NCBI GenBank assembly: GCA_022496805.1
Contig: CM040101.1
Span: 2,110,501-2,174,500 of the forward strand
Length of the DNA: 64,000 nucleotides
DNA from: Pohlia nutans
Lineage: Eukaryota > Streptophyta > Bryopsida > Bryales > Mniaceae
Reading direction: 5' to 3'
Notes under the pieces: model-generated
Told to the model about the DNA's origin: nothing
The model's database searches: none
The model's input: the letters and a program-made list of their open reading frames with translations, nothing else
Part shown: positions 22,694-39,925 of the stretch, piece after piece
Numbering within the stretch: position 1 is the stretch's first letter
Layout of the letters: every line of letters starts with the position of its first letter
Translations under genes and position numbers: made by a program

Positions 22694-23190
22694 TTGAAAA
22701 AAGACACCAAAGTTTTGCGTTTTCATTTAATCAAGAGGATGGATTCCAATTCCATACATGATCGGGTTCTCATGCTTGAGGGGTTGAACGAAACCCGGCG
22801 CCTTAGTGCGCAACACATTGAGACCGTAGCCCGATGCCGCAAGGTGGCATTTGACAAGCTTCAAAAGAAGCGGTCTCTAGTTCCGGGTACCATAGTAATG
22901 CTCCAAGATGGGGCAAAAATGTAATTCCCGGGAAAGTTTGATGCTCTTTGGTTGAGTCAGATTTGGGTCTTGGGTGTGTATCCAACAACACAGTTCAATT
23001 AGCCACCCTAGACGACATCCCATTTCTGTCACGCACGAACGGCGAACGGTGCAAGACTTACTATGTTTGACCGTGTGGGTCCCAATGGATGGCACTTGCC
23101 AACGAGTTTCGAGACTCGGGTCCGTTTCGCTCGGTGCAAGCAACCCGCAGATGGTCGACACCTGTGAACCGTCGAACCGGTCTACAAGTC
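22694..23190 (+). pseudogene. Ty3/Gypsy integrase C-terminal remnant
   Basis: The frame reads GLNETRRLSAQHIETVARCR, KVAFDKLQKKRSLVPG and VMLQDGAKM, then a stop. It resumes in the same frame with FPGKFDALWLSQIWVLGVYP, then in a shifted frame with NNTVQLATLDDIPFLSRTNG and ERCKTYYV. This matches the C-terminal region of Gypsy integrases: the HIETV helix, the K-FPGKFDALW linker and the ending with NGxRxKxYY. One stop, one frameshift and the missing catalytic domain mark it as dead. Confidence 0.8.
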
Positions 23191-25029
23191 ACAGTAAAGT
23201 CTTACCATGAAGGTTGGTGGCTTTTTCTCCCATTTTGATGTTTAATTGCAGCATTTTAGCTGATTAGATTTATTGGTGTTTTGGGAGTACTTTCCATATA
23301 GTGTTGTTTGCCCTTTCCCGTTGTCCCTAATTTTCTGAGTAAATTTAGTTGAGTAGAGAATTTTGACCTTTTAATTGTGGATTTTGAGTGTTTGTATTAT
23401 TTTTCCTATTATTTTAGAAGGCGTATGTTTAAGAGTACCTTTGTAGAATTTGGACACTACTCTATGAGAAAAGCCCTGGAAGTTCTATTTTTGGGGGAAA
23501 GATAGCCCCCGATTGTCTAGGAGTCTAGGGTAGTTAAGTTAAAGTTAAGTGAAGGTGGTAAATTTTTGTGGATGGATGAGATCTAGGGATTAGGATTTGG
23601 ATGAGCATTTTCAAATGATTTCCTCTGTCTATAAGGAGGGAGTTTTCTTCTTCTTCCCGTTAGAGTTTTTTGGGAGAGCTACGGCGAAGCCCTGTCGGGG
23701 GAAGAGAGGAAAAAAACTAGATCTAGAAGATCAGAGAATTAGGTGATTGCTTGGATTTACGGGAATTCTGTATCCATCAAGTTTAGAGGAGGAGAGTTGG
23801 CGTGTGTGGCCAAGGAGGCACGATTGCAGTAGATCAATAGGATTAGGTGCAAATTTTGGCATCAGGTAGGAATCGTGATCGTGGAAGAGAGCGATTGCGA
23901 AGGCGACCATGACAGCGTTGTCGGCATCACGACCAGGACAAGGACGACGAGGACGAGGACGACCAAGAACACAACGGGGATCGCAAGGGAAACATCATGC
24001 GGCGATGGGGATCACGAGTTTCTGGAGTTTGAGATCCAAGACAAGGACTAGGGTGACGACGGACACACAGCGCGGCTGCGACCGGATCAATTCCGCAGAG
24101 CAAGGCGACGTGGTGACGAGGTGCTAGTAACGGCGTGAAGGCGAGTACAGAGCACGAAAGCAAGGAAGCAAGGCGCGCGGCGCTTTGGGGTATGCAACTG
24201 CCGGCGGTGAGGCTGTGAGGCGCGGCGCGACGGGGTCCCAACAGAGCGAGATCCGGTCACGGCTGACGCAAGCCAAGAGGCGGCAACGACGAGGCGAAAG
24301 CGACGACGAGCTACATAGCACTGAAGGCTAGGACGCGTTCATCAACTCGGTGATACGGCGACCAAGAAACGACGGTACGGTGATTGAGGCCGGCACCATG
24401 CGCGGCTACGAATCAGGCCAGGCAATGCGGCTGTGAGCTTGGGAGTCCGGTGATCAAGGCCAGCACCACACAGCCACACAGGACGTCTAATTAGGTCATG
24501 GCGAGCTCGGGAGGTTCACAGGGACAGGAAATCAAGGCCGAAACTCGCAACCACAGCCGGATTGAGTGCGAGTGCAAGAGGGAAGACGAGTGTCATGTCG
24601 TGTAATTGGTTAGTAGAGTCTTATTTCTTTTAAGGTGTGATTTTGATTTCCCTTGCCATTGATTTCCGAATTGTCTTGGCCCTTTGATGTTGTCCAATTT
24701 GTGATTTAGGATTGCAAGCTGTTGTTTTGTTTGGGTTTTTTTTCTAGTGCGAGTTGTGCTTGGAACTCCAAGGATCCGGTGTTTGGCATAGCGTGGAAGC
24801 ACTACCCAAAATTTCACCGGCCTTGGGTCCAAGTTCTTAGAAGTATAAGTAATTTGGTAGGTTTTGTTGAGCAATTTTTAGGGTTCTTGGCGTGGCGCGG
24901 AAGCGCTGTCGATGTCTTGCCACACACGTTCATTCTATGATCAATGGTTGGTGCTTGTGGCAATCCTTGTTGGTTGACGTATTTGGGTAGTTTGTGGATG
25001 GATTTGGAATTATGACCGCCCATTTTGTA
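23191..25029. other. Region 3' of the Gypsy remnant; probable element 3' part/LTR and a GC-rich block
   Basis: The position directly downstream of integrase suggests the 3' end of the Gypsy element, but I found no paired LTR or clear polypurine tract. A GC-rich block (23880-24590) carries short ORFs on both strands with biased, non-domain composition; I do not support them as genes. A 72-codon ORF at 24722-24940 is also unrecognised. Confidence 0.35.
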
Positions 25030-25900
25030 TTACCTTATGCGCTGTAATTTTCCATTAAGTGCGTATATTCCCCTTTTTTGACCACCATTTGACTAATTAA
25101 ACCCCACTTTTAGGTACTACAAGTACCTAGGGTTAATTGTGTTGAAATTATGGTATTTTTTGTGTTTTGTTATGCTCTATTGGTGTTGGAAGGTGCACTG
25201 TAATTTTCCTCCAAAGGTGCAAATTCACCTCATATGCAACTTTTCTCACCAATTTAAGCCCATTTTAGTGTACTCTAGTACCCATGGGCAATTGGTGTGA
25301 ATTGGGACAATTGTAACACTTTTTAGGTCAATTTTTAGGTAAATTTGTGTGCTGCCATTTAAGTGAAGGTGCAATTTCCCTTCACTTATTCATTTCTATT
25401 GCCAAATTAACCCCATTTTGGAGTACATAGTACCCATGGGAAATTGGAATGGATTTGAGACAATTTAACACTTTTTATGTTCATTTCTAGATAAGTGTTT
25501 GTGCTGCCATTTAAGTGAGAGTGCAATTTCCCTTCACTTGTTCAATTTTATCCTCAAAATTAACCCCATTTTGGAGTACTTAGTGCCCAAGGGAAATTAA
25601 TGAAAATTGAGATTATTGTGGCCCTTTTTAGAGTAATTTATAGACAAGTGTTTGTGCCGTCATTTTGGAGAGGTGCAATTCATTTCTATTTACTATTTCA
25701 TTTTCTATGCAACTCTATTTACTCATTTCTACCACCAAAATTGACTCATCTTTGAGTACTTGGTATCCATGAGCAATTGGTGTGATTTTGAAACTATGGT
25801 GGTGTTTTTTGGGCAATTTCTACTTGGGCTTGTGTGCTGTCATTGTGATTTAGGGGTGCATTTCCATCCCATTTGCCCCACTAGTGCTCTATTAGACTCC
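25030..25900 (+). repeat. About five diverged tandem units of ~150-175 bp
   Basis: The repeated core 'CCCATTTTGGAGTACTTAGT-CCCATGGG-AATTGG' occurs near 25100, 25258, 25407, 25565 and 25741, each followed by a 'TGTGCTGCCATTTAAGTGA-GGTGCAATTTCCCTTCA' block. Units diverge at the right side. No coding content. Confidence 0.75.
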
Positions 25901-26246
25901 AATTAGTAGTATTGTGATTGTATGAGGTTTTTAGTAGAATTCTACGGTGTAGGGTACTTTTGAAACCCGATTTGGTGTCCATTTGTATGCTGCCATTTTT
26001 TGCACACATCTACATTGTTCATTCTTGCATTACTTCCATCACTATAATGTTTTGTTGGCTCATTTACCCCACCCCTTGGCCCAATTATATGGTGCGTTGA
26101 CTGGGCAACCGGTCAAAGTACTTATACCTGGCCAATGTGATGCTCATGTAGATCCTTTTTGTACTTTTTTAATTTTTGGCCAATTAATACGACTGGAGTG
26201 AATTGATATTCAGTATATAGTAGATTATATAAGCTACAATTACATA

Positions 26247-27104
26247 TTAACCCTTAAGTTCGTGAGGGTTTTTACTCCAAACTAAATGTGTTATAACATG
26301 TGTTTTATATGAATTTTTTGAAGTTTGTAAAATATGAAAGTTGTAATGTATTATCCCTAAATTTCATCTATATAGTTAATTACCATTAAAACCATTTAAA
26401 TTTTTTATAAACAATTTTAGAAAATAAAATTTTGAATATTCATAAAAGTCATTATTCAATATTTTTGTTGAATTAAATTATTATTACTTAAAGGTATAAA
26501 TGTCCATCACATTGATAGAAATTGTCAAGATTTAGAGTATAGAATTGTAAAAATGCGGGTAAAAATGTCAATTTAAACAACACAACGTAAAAAACATGAT
26601 AGAATGCATAGTTTAAATGAAAAATTTCAATGAGTATTCAAGCATCTTAGTTATTAACTTTGTGCTTTTATCCAAAACTCAAAGAGAAGTAATTAACTTT
26701 GTATTTGTTTTGAATTTTTGAAGTTTATTAGTTAGATATTGTATATATAATTGTATATGATGAATTTTGGGAATCCATTTGTATGGATTTGATCTAAAAT
26801 TCATACTTTATAATCCATCTTTGTATGTCCATACAAAATATGTAATTTATCATACATTTTTTCACACACTTACAAATTTGATACTTTTGTAGACTACTCC
26901 AACATCTACACCACCCGATGTTCTTTATTTTTTCAAAATTTTTGGGACCAGATGTTTAGTGATCCAATGGCATATTCTTGTAGAAATTTGATTCTAAATA
27001 GGTTAGGCCAAGAAACACTCAATTTGGACACTCTTAATTCATTTTACAACACTTTCAATTTTTAGAACAACCACTTTTGGATTACTTTGGCACTTAAAGG
27101 TTAA
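26247..27104. mobile_element. TTAA-flanked element, ~850 bp, diverged
   Basis: TTAA at 26247-26250 and 27101-27104. Ends CCCTTAAGTTCGTGAG and TTTGGCACTTAAAGG share the consensus TTAACCYTTAAGT. The interior is AT-rich and has no ORF. Confidence 0.55.
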
Positions 27105-27399
27105 CTCAATGCCTACGTGAATTTTTCTAACATCTACTTATTTCACTACTTATACATTGGATGAGAGTGTTTTCTATATCCATGTGATCATTGAGACCAT
27201 TCCACATGGAATTCATGTTTACATTTTACTTTTATATAAATAGAATAAATTTGTTTATTTTTAACTTGACCATTTCAACTTAAGTCTTTTACTTTAATTT
27301 TTAATTTTTTTTAATTTATAAATAGAATATATTCTCTTATTTTAAACTTGACCGTTTTACTTTTAACCTTTTAGTTTTATTATTAGACTACCGAGACAT

Positions 27400-27407
27400 T
27401 ATATAAA
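27400..27407 (+). promoter_or_regulatory. TATA box of the Agenet gene
   Basis: TATATAAA lies 141 bp upstream of the ATG at 27548, a normal plant promoter geometry with a ~110-nt 5' leader. Confidence 0.5.
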
Positions 27408-27547
27408 TCCTTTGTTCAGCTCCATTCATTTTAGGAATTACATTATGAGTGTTTTATATACATATTAATATATAACTCTCTCTGATACTCATAAACGAAA
27501 TTACAAGTTGCCAAAATCATCACTTAGTGTATTAGTGATTAGCAATA

Positions 27548-28036
27548 ATGACTTATGAAGTGTATCCATGGTTGAAGGTTGATAACATGGTAGAGCTACG
27601 AGCAGAGGAACACGGCTTTAAAGATTCTTGGTTCTTAGTGAAGATTAAAGAGCTTAAATACACCAAGAACAAGCAATGCAAGGAAGTGCATGTGGAGTAT
27701 CCAGATTTCTTTGAGACCGACAAACCCGGCAGTAGACACTTGGAAGAAGTAGTCAAACCAAATATTTTGCGTCCACTGTGTCCGCATCGGGAAGAAGATG
27801 TTTTGAAAGAGACATATAAGCGACGACTTCGGAAAGTGGGAGATCTTGTCGAGGCCCAACACGAGAGTGCATGGTGGGAAGGATACATTAAAAAAGTCAT
27901 CAACAAGGGAAATGAATATATTGTATCCTTCAACCATGGTTATGAAGATCTCAAGTTGCCAAGCGATAAGATTCGCACGCGTTGGAATTACAAGCGTATG
28001 CAAGGAACATGTCAGTGGAAGTGGGTAAAAGCTTGA
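27548..28036 (+). CDS. Tandem Agenet (Tudor-like) domain protein, 162 aa
   Basis: Single-exon intact ORF. Residues ~9-77 form the first Agenet unit (KVDNMVELRAEEHGFKDSWF, VEYPDFFE, ending VVKPNILRPLCP). Residues ~89-148 form the second (RRLRKVGDLVEAQHESAWWE, GYIKKVINKGNEYIVSF, ending DKIRTRWNY). The spacing of the charged beta-strands and the WWEG motif are typical of plant Agenet pairs, which belong to the Royal superfamily and usually bind histone tails or act as nuclear adaptors. Nothing else is fused to the pair, while many plant Agenet proteins are longer. A TATA box lies upstream, and AATAAAAG follows the stop within 15 bases as a possible poly(A) signal. It is isolated among repeats, so a retrogene origin is possible but unproven. 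Confidence 0.85.
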   Translation: MTYEVYPWLKVDNMVELRAEEHGFKDSWFLVKIKELKYTKNKQCKEVHVEYPDFFETDKPGSRHLEEVVKPNILRPLCPHREEDVLKETYKRRLRKVGDLVEAQHESAWWEGYIKKVINKGNEYIVSFNHGYEDLKLPSDKIRTRWNYKRMQGTCQWKWVKA

Positions 28037-28388
28037 GACCCAATAAAAGAATACAATGAAGGGACTTCATTCCATTCCCAGCTCTAATTTTGTTTATTTC
28101 AAACCGTCCCTTTTAAATCCCTTTCCAAATGCATTGATCAATCAAATTTTTGTTTTGAAACATGTTTAGATATCCCACAAGATCAGTTGAAGAGATGGGT
28201 TATAGATATCACCTCAAGTTTGTTGTTTGTAAGTTTTGTACAAAAATACAGATAATGAGTATTCTATTTATTTATTTTTGGTGAATATCTATCATTTCTA
28301 ACTCCCTACAAGCTTAAAAATTTCAAATTTATTACAACAACTTTTGTGGTCAAAAATTCTTAGAAGGTAAAAATTAGATCCTTCTACT

Positions 28389-28975
28389 TTAACCCCTAAA
28401 CGTACCAGGGTGTCCCTGGAATTGACAATTTGAGAAAAATCATCATAAAATACTATTTAGAAGAATATTTTGGAATTGATATACAAATGAAAGTTCTAGA
28501 TTTTGAATTTTAAATTCCATCCGTACGGTTTGATTCACTAATTCCATCACCAATATTTAGTTATAAAATTTGAAATTAAAATTAAAAATTCCTTCTAAAT
28601 TCGATTACAAACAAAATTTTAATATTTTTTGAGTAAAATTTGTTGGAATGAATTTGAAATGAGATACTCTTAAACGTGGTGATTCTTTGAAATTTTTGTG
28701 TTTATTATATCTATGACCTCATTTTTGCAAGGCCACTTTTGAACTACAGTCAATGCAATTTTGGCTTGGTCAACAACTTGACATACTTCTACATTTGTAA
28801 TTTTAGAAAAATATGTACTCAAGTATGACTAAATCCAACCATTAGATAGGACAACAACTTGGTGAAGTATCTCCAAAAAATTAGATGACTTTCATCCAAG
28901 CTTTAATGAGAACGTATGGTGGATTTGAATCTGGTAGTCGTCCAAAAACTGGACGCAATGACGTTTAGGGGTTAA
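28389..28975. mobile_element. TTAA-flanked MITE, family 1 variant
   Basis: TTAA at 28389-28392 and 28972-28975. Ends CCCCTAAACGTACC and TGACGTTTAGGGG, with subterminal palindrome GTCCAAAAACTGGAC. Homologous in opposite orientation to 40943-41526. Confidence 0.85.
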
Positions 28976-29178
28976 TCCTTAAAGGACTAAGAAGCTCAAA
29001 TTTCAATAAGATCCTATACGAACTTCCTTTTGTTCAAATTTTTTTAATCAACATGTACAATTTTCTTCACAGATTCCAATGATGTAAAATTTGGTTCCAT
29101 TTAGATCATATTGTAAAAAATATGATCGATTGAATTTTGCCAGTTTAAAACCATGAATCTTTGGACCCTAGGGATAAA
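28972..29178. mobile_element. Short TTAA MITE (~210-bp family), sharing TTAA with the previous element
   Basis: Starts TTAA-TCCTTAAAGGACTAAG and ends TTTGGACCCTAGGGA-TAAA (right TTAA mutated). Belongs to the ~210-bp family found repeatedly in the PPR and DHFR-TS introns. Confidence 0.7.
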
Positions 29179-29766
29179 TTAATTCAAATCAAGAATGTTT
29201 AAATTTTCAAGTGCCACATTGCATGTTGCCAAAATGCTGAGTGTTATTAAACCCTATGTAGCACCACCTTGAAAAATCACCGATGATGATGGCCACGTTT
29301 TGTTGTTACTAATCCCATAAGAAGGACGAGGAATGTGAACACACACACCATAGTTTAGTAATTGCAGTGTACATATATTTCTTGTCATATTGTAAATCCC
29401 ACATTATTTAGGAAGAGATTTGTGAACACATCATATTTTAGTATCCATATTTTTCTGTGAAAAAACAGATCAGCGTTTCCATCTACAAAGAAAGAAAGGC
29501 TAACTGAACGACGCTCAACAGGTTGGGAGCTTTTTAAATGGAATCAGAATGTGCATTGAACTCTTTTTGTTTCAAAATTCACCAAAGAAGCTCCGTTCTT
29601 TGTCATACGATGTCAACACCCTATACACTCTTTTGGCTAATTAGTGTAGGAGCTAATATCATCTCTCAGAAGAGAAGACAGGAAGTAACCAAAAAACAAT
29701 GTAATTAAATCAATATAATTCTTTAAATCTGACAAGTAACCAATTTGTCTTGTGAATCTCAAAACA

Positions 29767-32700
29767 CTAACGCCGGGCCTTACCCCCAAAAATCTCGTCA
29801 TCTGTCCACATGCGATCAAAAGTCTGCTGTCCCTGTGACTTAGGATCACAGCCTGCCTTCCGCATGAGGTCAAGGACCCTGTCCACTTCCCTCTCGTTTC
29901 CATCTGCTTCGTAGGCATCGACCATGAATTGAAAAGTCTCCAAGGAAGGCTTGATGTTTGCATCCACCAACTCGCGAAAGGTTTGTTCCATTCTGTCAAG
30001 GTGACCTCCCTTTGCATACTCTGCAATGAGCACATTGAAAACGCCGGACTGCAGTATCCACCCTGCTCCCTTCACCACGTCCATTGTCTTGGCAAGACGG
30101 TCATATTCCCCAGCTCTGGAGTAGGCCATGATCAAAGCATGTAAAGACTTGGGAGATGAAAACATTCGCTTGTTCTGAAACATTCGTGTGATTGCAACTT
30201 CCATTTCATCCAGCTTCCCACCCTCCGCGTAACTCTCAATCACCATGCTATGAACCCGGGAGCCATATTGAACACCTGTAGACACAAAATAAGGCTGTCA
30301 AAAAATCTAATCATAAAATGAATGCTTAGTTACAAAACCAGATAAAGTGATTACACAATTACTAGCAAATAGCCTATTGCAAAACAATAGATTCTGGTGG
30401 ACAAAGTGCATTGGATAAAGTGTAATGGATGATGAAATGGTGGATGAAAACGTGACCAATTTCGTGACGCCGCGGTTGTGACATTGACCGTGACACTGTG
30501 CATTTAATATAATAGATGAAATAGATGAAAAAGTGACAGGGTGAATATTGATGAGAGGACAGACAGAATCTGGAATAACGAAGACCAAACGTGTTGTTAA
30601 GCTTAAGAGGAATTTTCAAGGAAGAGGCCTGAATTGGGTGGTCTCATGTTCTTTTTATCATTTTTGAGTAGGTCCTATGTGGAGTACCTTTTGTTCAAAT
30701 TTATTTGGTTTTCAATCAACACACGTAATTTTTTTTCACTGATTCTGGTGATATAACATTTGGTCCCATCCGAATAATATTTTTCACAATACAATCGATT
30801 GAATTTGTCATTTTAAAACCATGAATCCTTGGGTCCTTTAGAGTTAAGTTACTCGATAGGAGGATAAAAAGAGGAGTTACCTGGGGTGTCGTCCATAATC
30901 TTGATTACACGCTCCATGTTCTCAAACTGTTTGGTACGACTATAAACTTCGATGAGAATTTCACCCACCATAGCATTGATAGGAATTCCAGCTTTCTGCA
31001 TGCTGGAAAAAACCTGCTCCATTTTCTCAACCGCGCTTGCGCGTGCGTACCCAATGATTTGAGCATTGTAAGTGATCACATCAGCTTGGCAATCGCCGTC
31101 CTGCAACTCATTGAAGGCCTCTTCCATGTGATGCAGTTGGCCGGCGCGCATGTAACCCCAGATGAGAGCGTTGTAGGTGTGCCTGTCAGGACTAAAACCC
31201 GCGTCCTTGCAGTCCAAAAAGAGCTGCTTCATCTCCTCTGTTGCACCCATTCGACTGAACATGGAAATGAGAGTATTGTAGGTCACCAGCGTTGGCTGGC
31301 AATCATTAGTGGCCTTCATGTCATGGAACAACTCAAGTGCCTTATGCGCCTCGTTGTTGCGGCCATAGGAATGGATGAGCGCATTGTAAGTCACTGCTGT
31401 TCTCTTGATACCCCGTTGCTCCATCTCATTAAACAAATCCGCTGCGAGTTTCGGTTGACTAATCCTGCCTGCAAACGAGATCATCTTTGCGTACTCTTTT
31501 GGACTTGCTCCCCATCCCAACTTGCATTTTTTCCAGTTGAAAACCTGTCGCTCAACAAAACTCCTGTTTAATACAGAACCGAAAGAACAAAAGTAATAGC
31601 AAGACTCATCTTAACCCCTAAAGGACCAGTAAGCCCAAATTGGGCCTCATGTTTCTCTTAGAAGTTTTGAGTACGTTATATGTAGACTTCCATTTATTTG
31701 TTTTTTCACCAACATATGCAATGTTTTCCACTGGTTTTGGTAAAATTTGGTCCAATATGAATCATTGATTTTTCACAATTGAATTTGTCATTTTAAAACC
31801 ATGAATCCTTGGTCCTTTAGGGGTTAAAAATTTCAGATCATACAGCACCAGTTCAGAAATATATATATTCTCACCTCCATTGCAATGTGAGGTTTCGGAC
31901 CTTTCTGCAACACATCTAAGAGAGGCAGCCATGGCCAACTGTTGGGCCGCAAAAGCTCCTCGGATCGCTGTTCCAGAATCTCCACCACTTCAGCATTTGA
32001 TTGACAAGATCCCAACAATTTCACGAGAGACGCAATCACAGAATTGGTTCTCGATCGAGCGAATGCCTGGCCCCCTTTTCTTTTAAACGCAATCCTCTGT
32101 GGTCCCGGATCCATCGACGTCTCCAAGACATTTCCTGCTGAGAGCACACCATGTCAGTCAGTCAGTCGTCTTACCAAATGCAATTAACCCCTAAGCGTCC
32201 ACTGTGTATTTTCTGTAGTGTAGGAAAATTGGACCCTCTGCTGCAAATCATCTATTTATGTGAAAATGACTTCAGTTTGACACAATCGACACTGTTGATC
32301 TTGTAGAATAGAACAAGAGCTTTAAAATGATGTATTGCAATCAGAAAACCAAGGTAAAATGAGAAACTTCCACCGTTGTAAAGTTCAGTGATGCAGATGG
32401 CATTATTGGGCGTTTTAGGTTAACCCCATGCTTTTTGAGTAGGTCATGTGGGAACTTCCATTTGTCGTATTTTCTTTCTTTTCTCACCAACATATGCAAT
32501 GTTCTTTACTGATTCCACTGATATAAAATTTGATCACAATAGGCCCTTAAATCCTAGGTCCTTGAGGGTTAAGACAAAAGCTCATGAAATTAGGCAAAGG
32601 ACAAAGGACCAAAACAAGATCGATTACCTTGGACATCTGGTGGACTGGTAAGGTTGGCCTCAGTCAAGGTCGACAAAGCTCGAACAAAACCCGGACATGA

Positions 32701-32916
32701 TGATGCAGGATTGACAGAGAAGACAGGCTTAATCTTTGATACACTTTGGACTATTTCTCTCCTAATGTATGAATCTTCGACTTGAATGCACACCGCTGAA
32801 CGAGATCCTGAGCCACCATTCAAACAGAGTCGACCAAGTGTCCGCAACAAAGGACTTAACTGGTTGCCGCCTCTCATTCTGGTTGCCTCCCCTACCTGGA
32901 TAGCCAGCCCGATCAA
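29767..32916 (-). CDS. P-class pentatricopeptide repeat protein, probably organellar, ~573 aa
   Basis: Four exons on the minus strand: 32916-32628 (start at 32916, or at 32877 giving MRGGNQLSPLLRTLGRLCLN), 32134-31875, 31544-30881, 30275-29767. Phases 1, 0 and 1 join to 1722 nt. The N-terminus is Arg/Ser/Leu-rich like a mitochondrial or plastid presequence. Exon 2 carries a conserved-looking helical lead-in (LVKLLGSCQSNAEVVEILEQ, ending PHIAMEVFNW). Exons 3-4 contain about ten 35-residue PPR units with the TYNALI-x-YxRxG signature (TAVTYNALIHSYGRNNEAHK, DRHTYNALIWGYMRAGQLHH and others). No E, DYW or SMR domain follows, so it is a plain P-class protein. These bind organellar RNA and act in its processing or translation. 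Each intron holds at least one TTAA MITE. It shares a promoter with DHFR-TS. The exact orthologue is not recognised. Confidence 0.88.
30620..30847. mobile_element. Short TTAA MITE in PPR intron 3
   Basis: Right end CCATGAATCCTTGGGTCCTT-TAGAG-TTAA (30844-30847). The interior 'GAGTAGGTCCTATGTGGAGT' matches the ~210-bp family. The left end is degraded. Confidence 0.65.
31611..31827. mobile_element. Short TTAA MITE in PPR intron 2, best-preserved member
   Basis: TTAA 31611-31614 and 31824-31827. Ends CCCCTAAAGGACCAGTAAG and CTTGGTCCTTTAGGGG. 209 bp between the target sites. No coding capacity. Confidence 0.85.
32184..32423. mobile_element. TTAA MITE (another family) in PPR intron 1
   Basis: TTAA 32184-32187 and 32420-32423. 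Starts CCCCTAAGCGTCC and ends GGGCGTTTTAGG. A partial copy lies at 53025-53170 (AGAACAAGACCTTTAAAATG). Confidence 0.7.
32420..32572. mobile_element. Internally deleted short TTAA MITE adjoining the previous one
   Basis: Shares TTAA 32420-32423 with its neighbour; the right TTAA is 32569-32572. The interior GAGTAGGTCATGTGGGAACT belongs to the ~210-bp family. Confidence 0.6.
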
Positions 32917-33556
32917 TCAAGATTTTTGACACGGATCAGCCGCTTCCTGGCAACAGAGCGTTCCTTCTGTGCTTCTGCGAAATTGAGAGGGACAAAACGT
33001 GAGGACAGATCCAGTACTCCCACTAAAAAAACCACTCAATTCCATGATCAAGTCGAAACAAGTACTTTACCTCTAGAATTTCAGTACAAAAGAACAAAGT
33101 AGAACAGGCAGCTCCTTCTTTACTGTAGATATCGTGAGAGGTCTTTTCATTCTTTAGAAATGCACCTGATAGAGGTTCAATTGCGAAACGAAGATCTCTA
33201 CTTAAACCCTAATACCCCAAAAAAAGTTGCGTGTCTCTCACCAGCACACATGATGCCTCGTTGATAATGGATTGCCATCAATTCAGAAGTCCACAGCGCG
33301 AATCAAACCCACGACGACTAGTCGACAATGTACTCACTCAGGGTTTAGTGAAATTAGGGTTTTGGTGGTTCCCAAACAAAGTTCCCCGATTTCTTTAATA
33401 TCACCTTCTCTAATATCACACGCTCCCCGCGGTTTTTTGAGCTTCACGATCTGGGTGAACGATGATTCAAACGAGCCGTGGGCGGGGTTCAGCTGAATCA
33501 GTTGTAGGTGAGTTCTAGGCATTGCATCAGACGAGGGTTGAAGAAATCCGATTCTT
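32917..33556. promoter_or_regulatory. Bidirectional promoter between PPR and DHFR-TS genes
   Basis: About 640 bp separates the two divergent start codons and contains no transposon. Both 5' leaders must lie here. There is no strong TATA box. Short GC-containing stretches such as CACGCTCCCCGCGG near 33420 are present. Shared control of the two genes is inference. Confidence 0.5.
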
Positions 33557-39594
<6,038 letters not shown>

Positions 39595-39925
39595 GGTAAG
39601 GTAGAAATATCTAAAACCTTTCCGTACACCAATTTTCTGACATGTATGATTGTTTTCAAACTGTCCCCATAAAGTGCATTGAAACCATCCCCATATTTTA
39701 TTCTCATTGAATGCAATTTATGTTTTATAGGTATTGGTTTCATGGCAAGTCTATGGGACGGTTTTTGATGGTTTAGGCAACTTCGACTTTGAAAATTCAT
39801 AGCAATTAGGTGACTTGTCCAAACATTCTACCATTTTATTTTATTTGTAAAATTGTCATTTTCAATTGCCAATACTACCAAAATGTTTTATTTTGGAATA
39901 AGAGCCTCCAACTATGCTAAATTGC

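Noticed and set aside
23909..24321. Overlapping Arg/Ser-rich ORFs on both strands
   Set aside because: They are produced by a GC-rich block with simple composition; no start context, domain or splice support.
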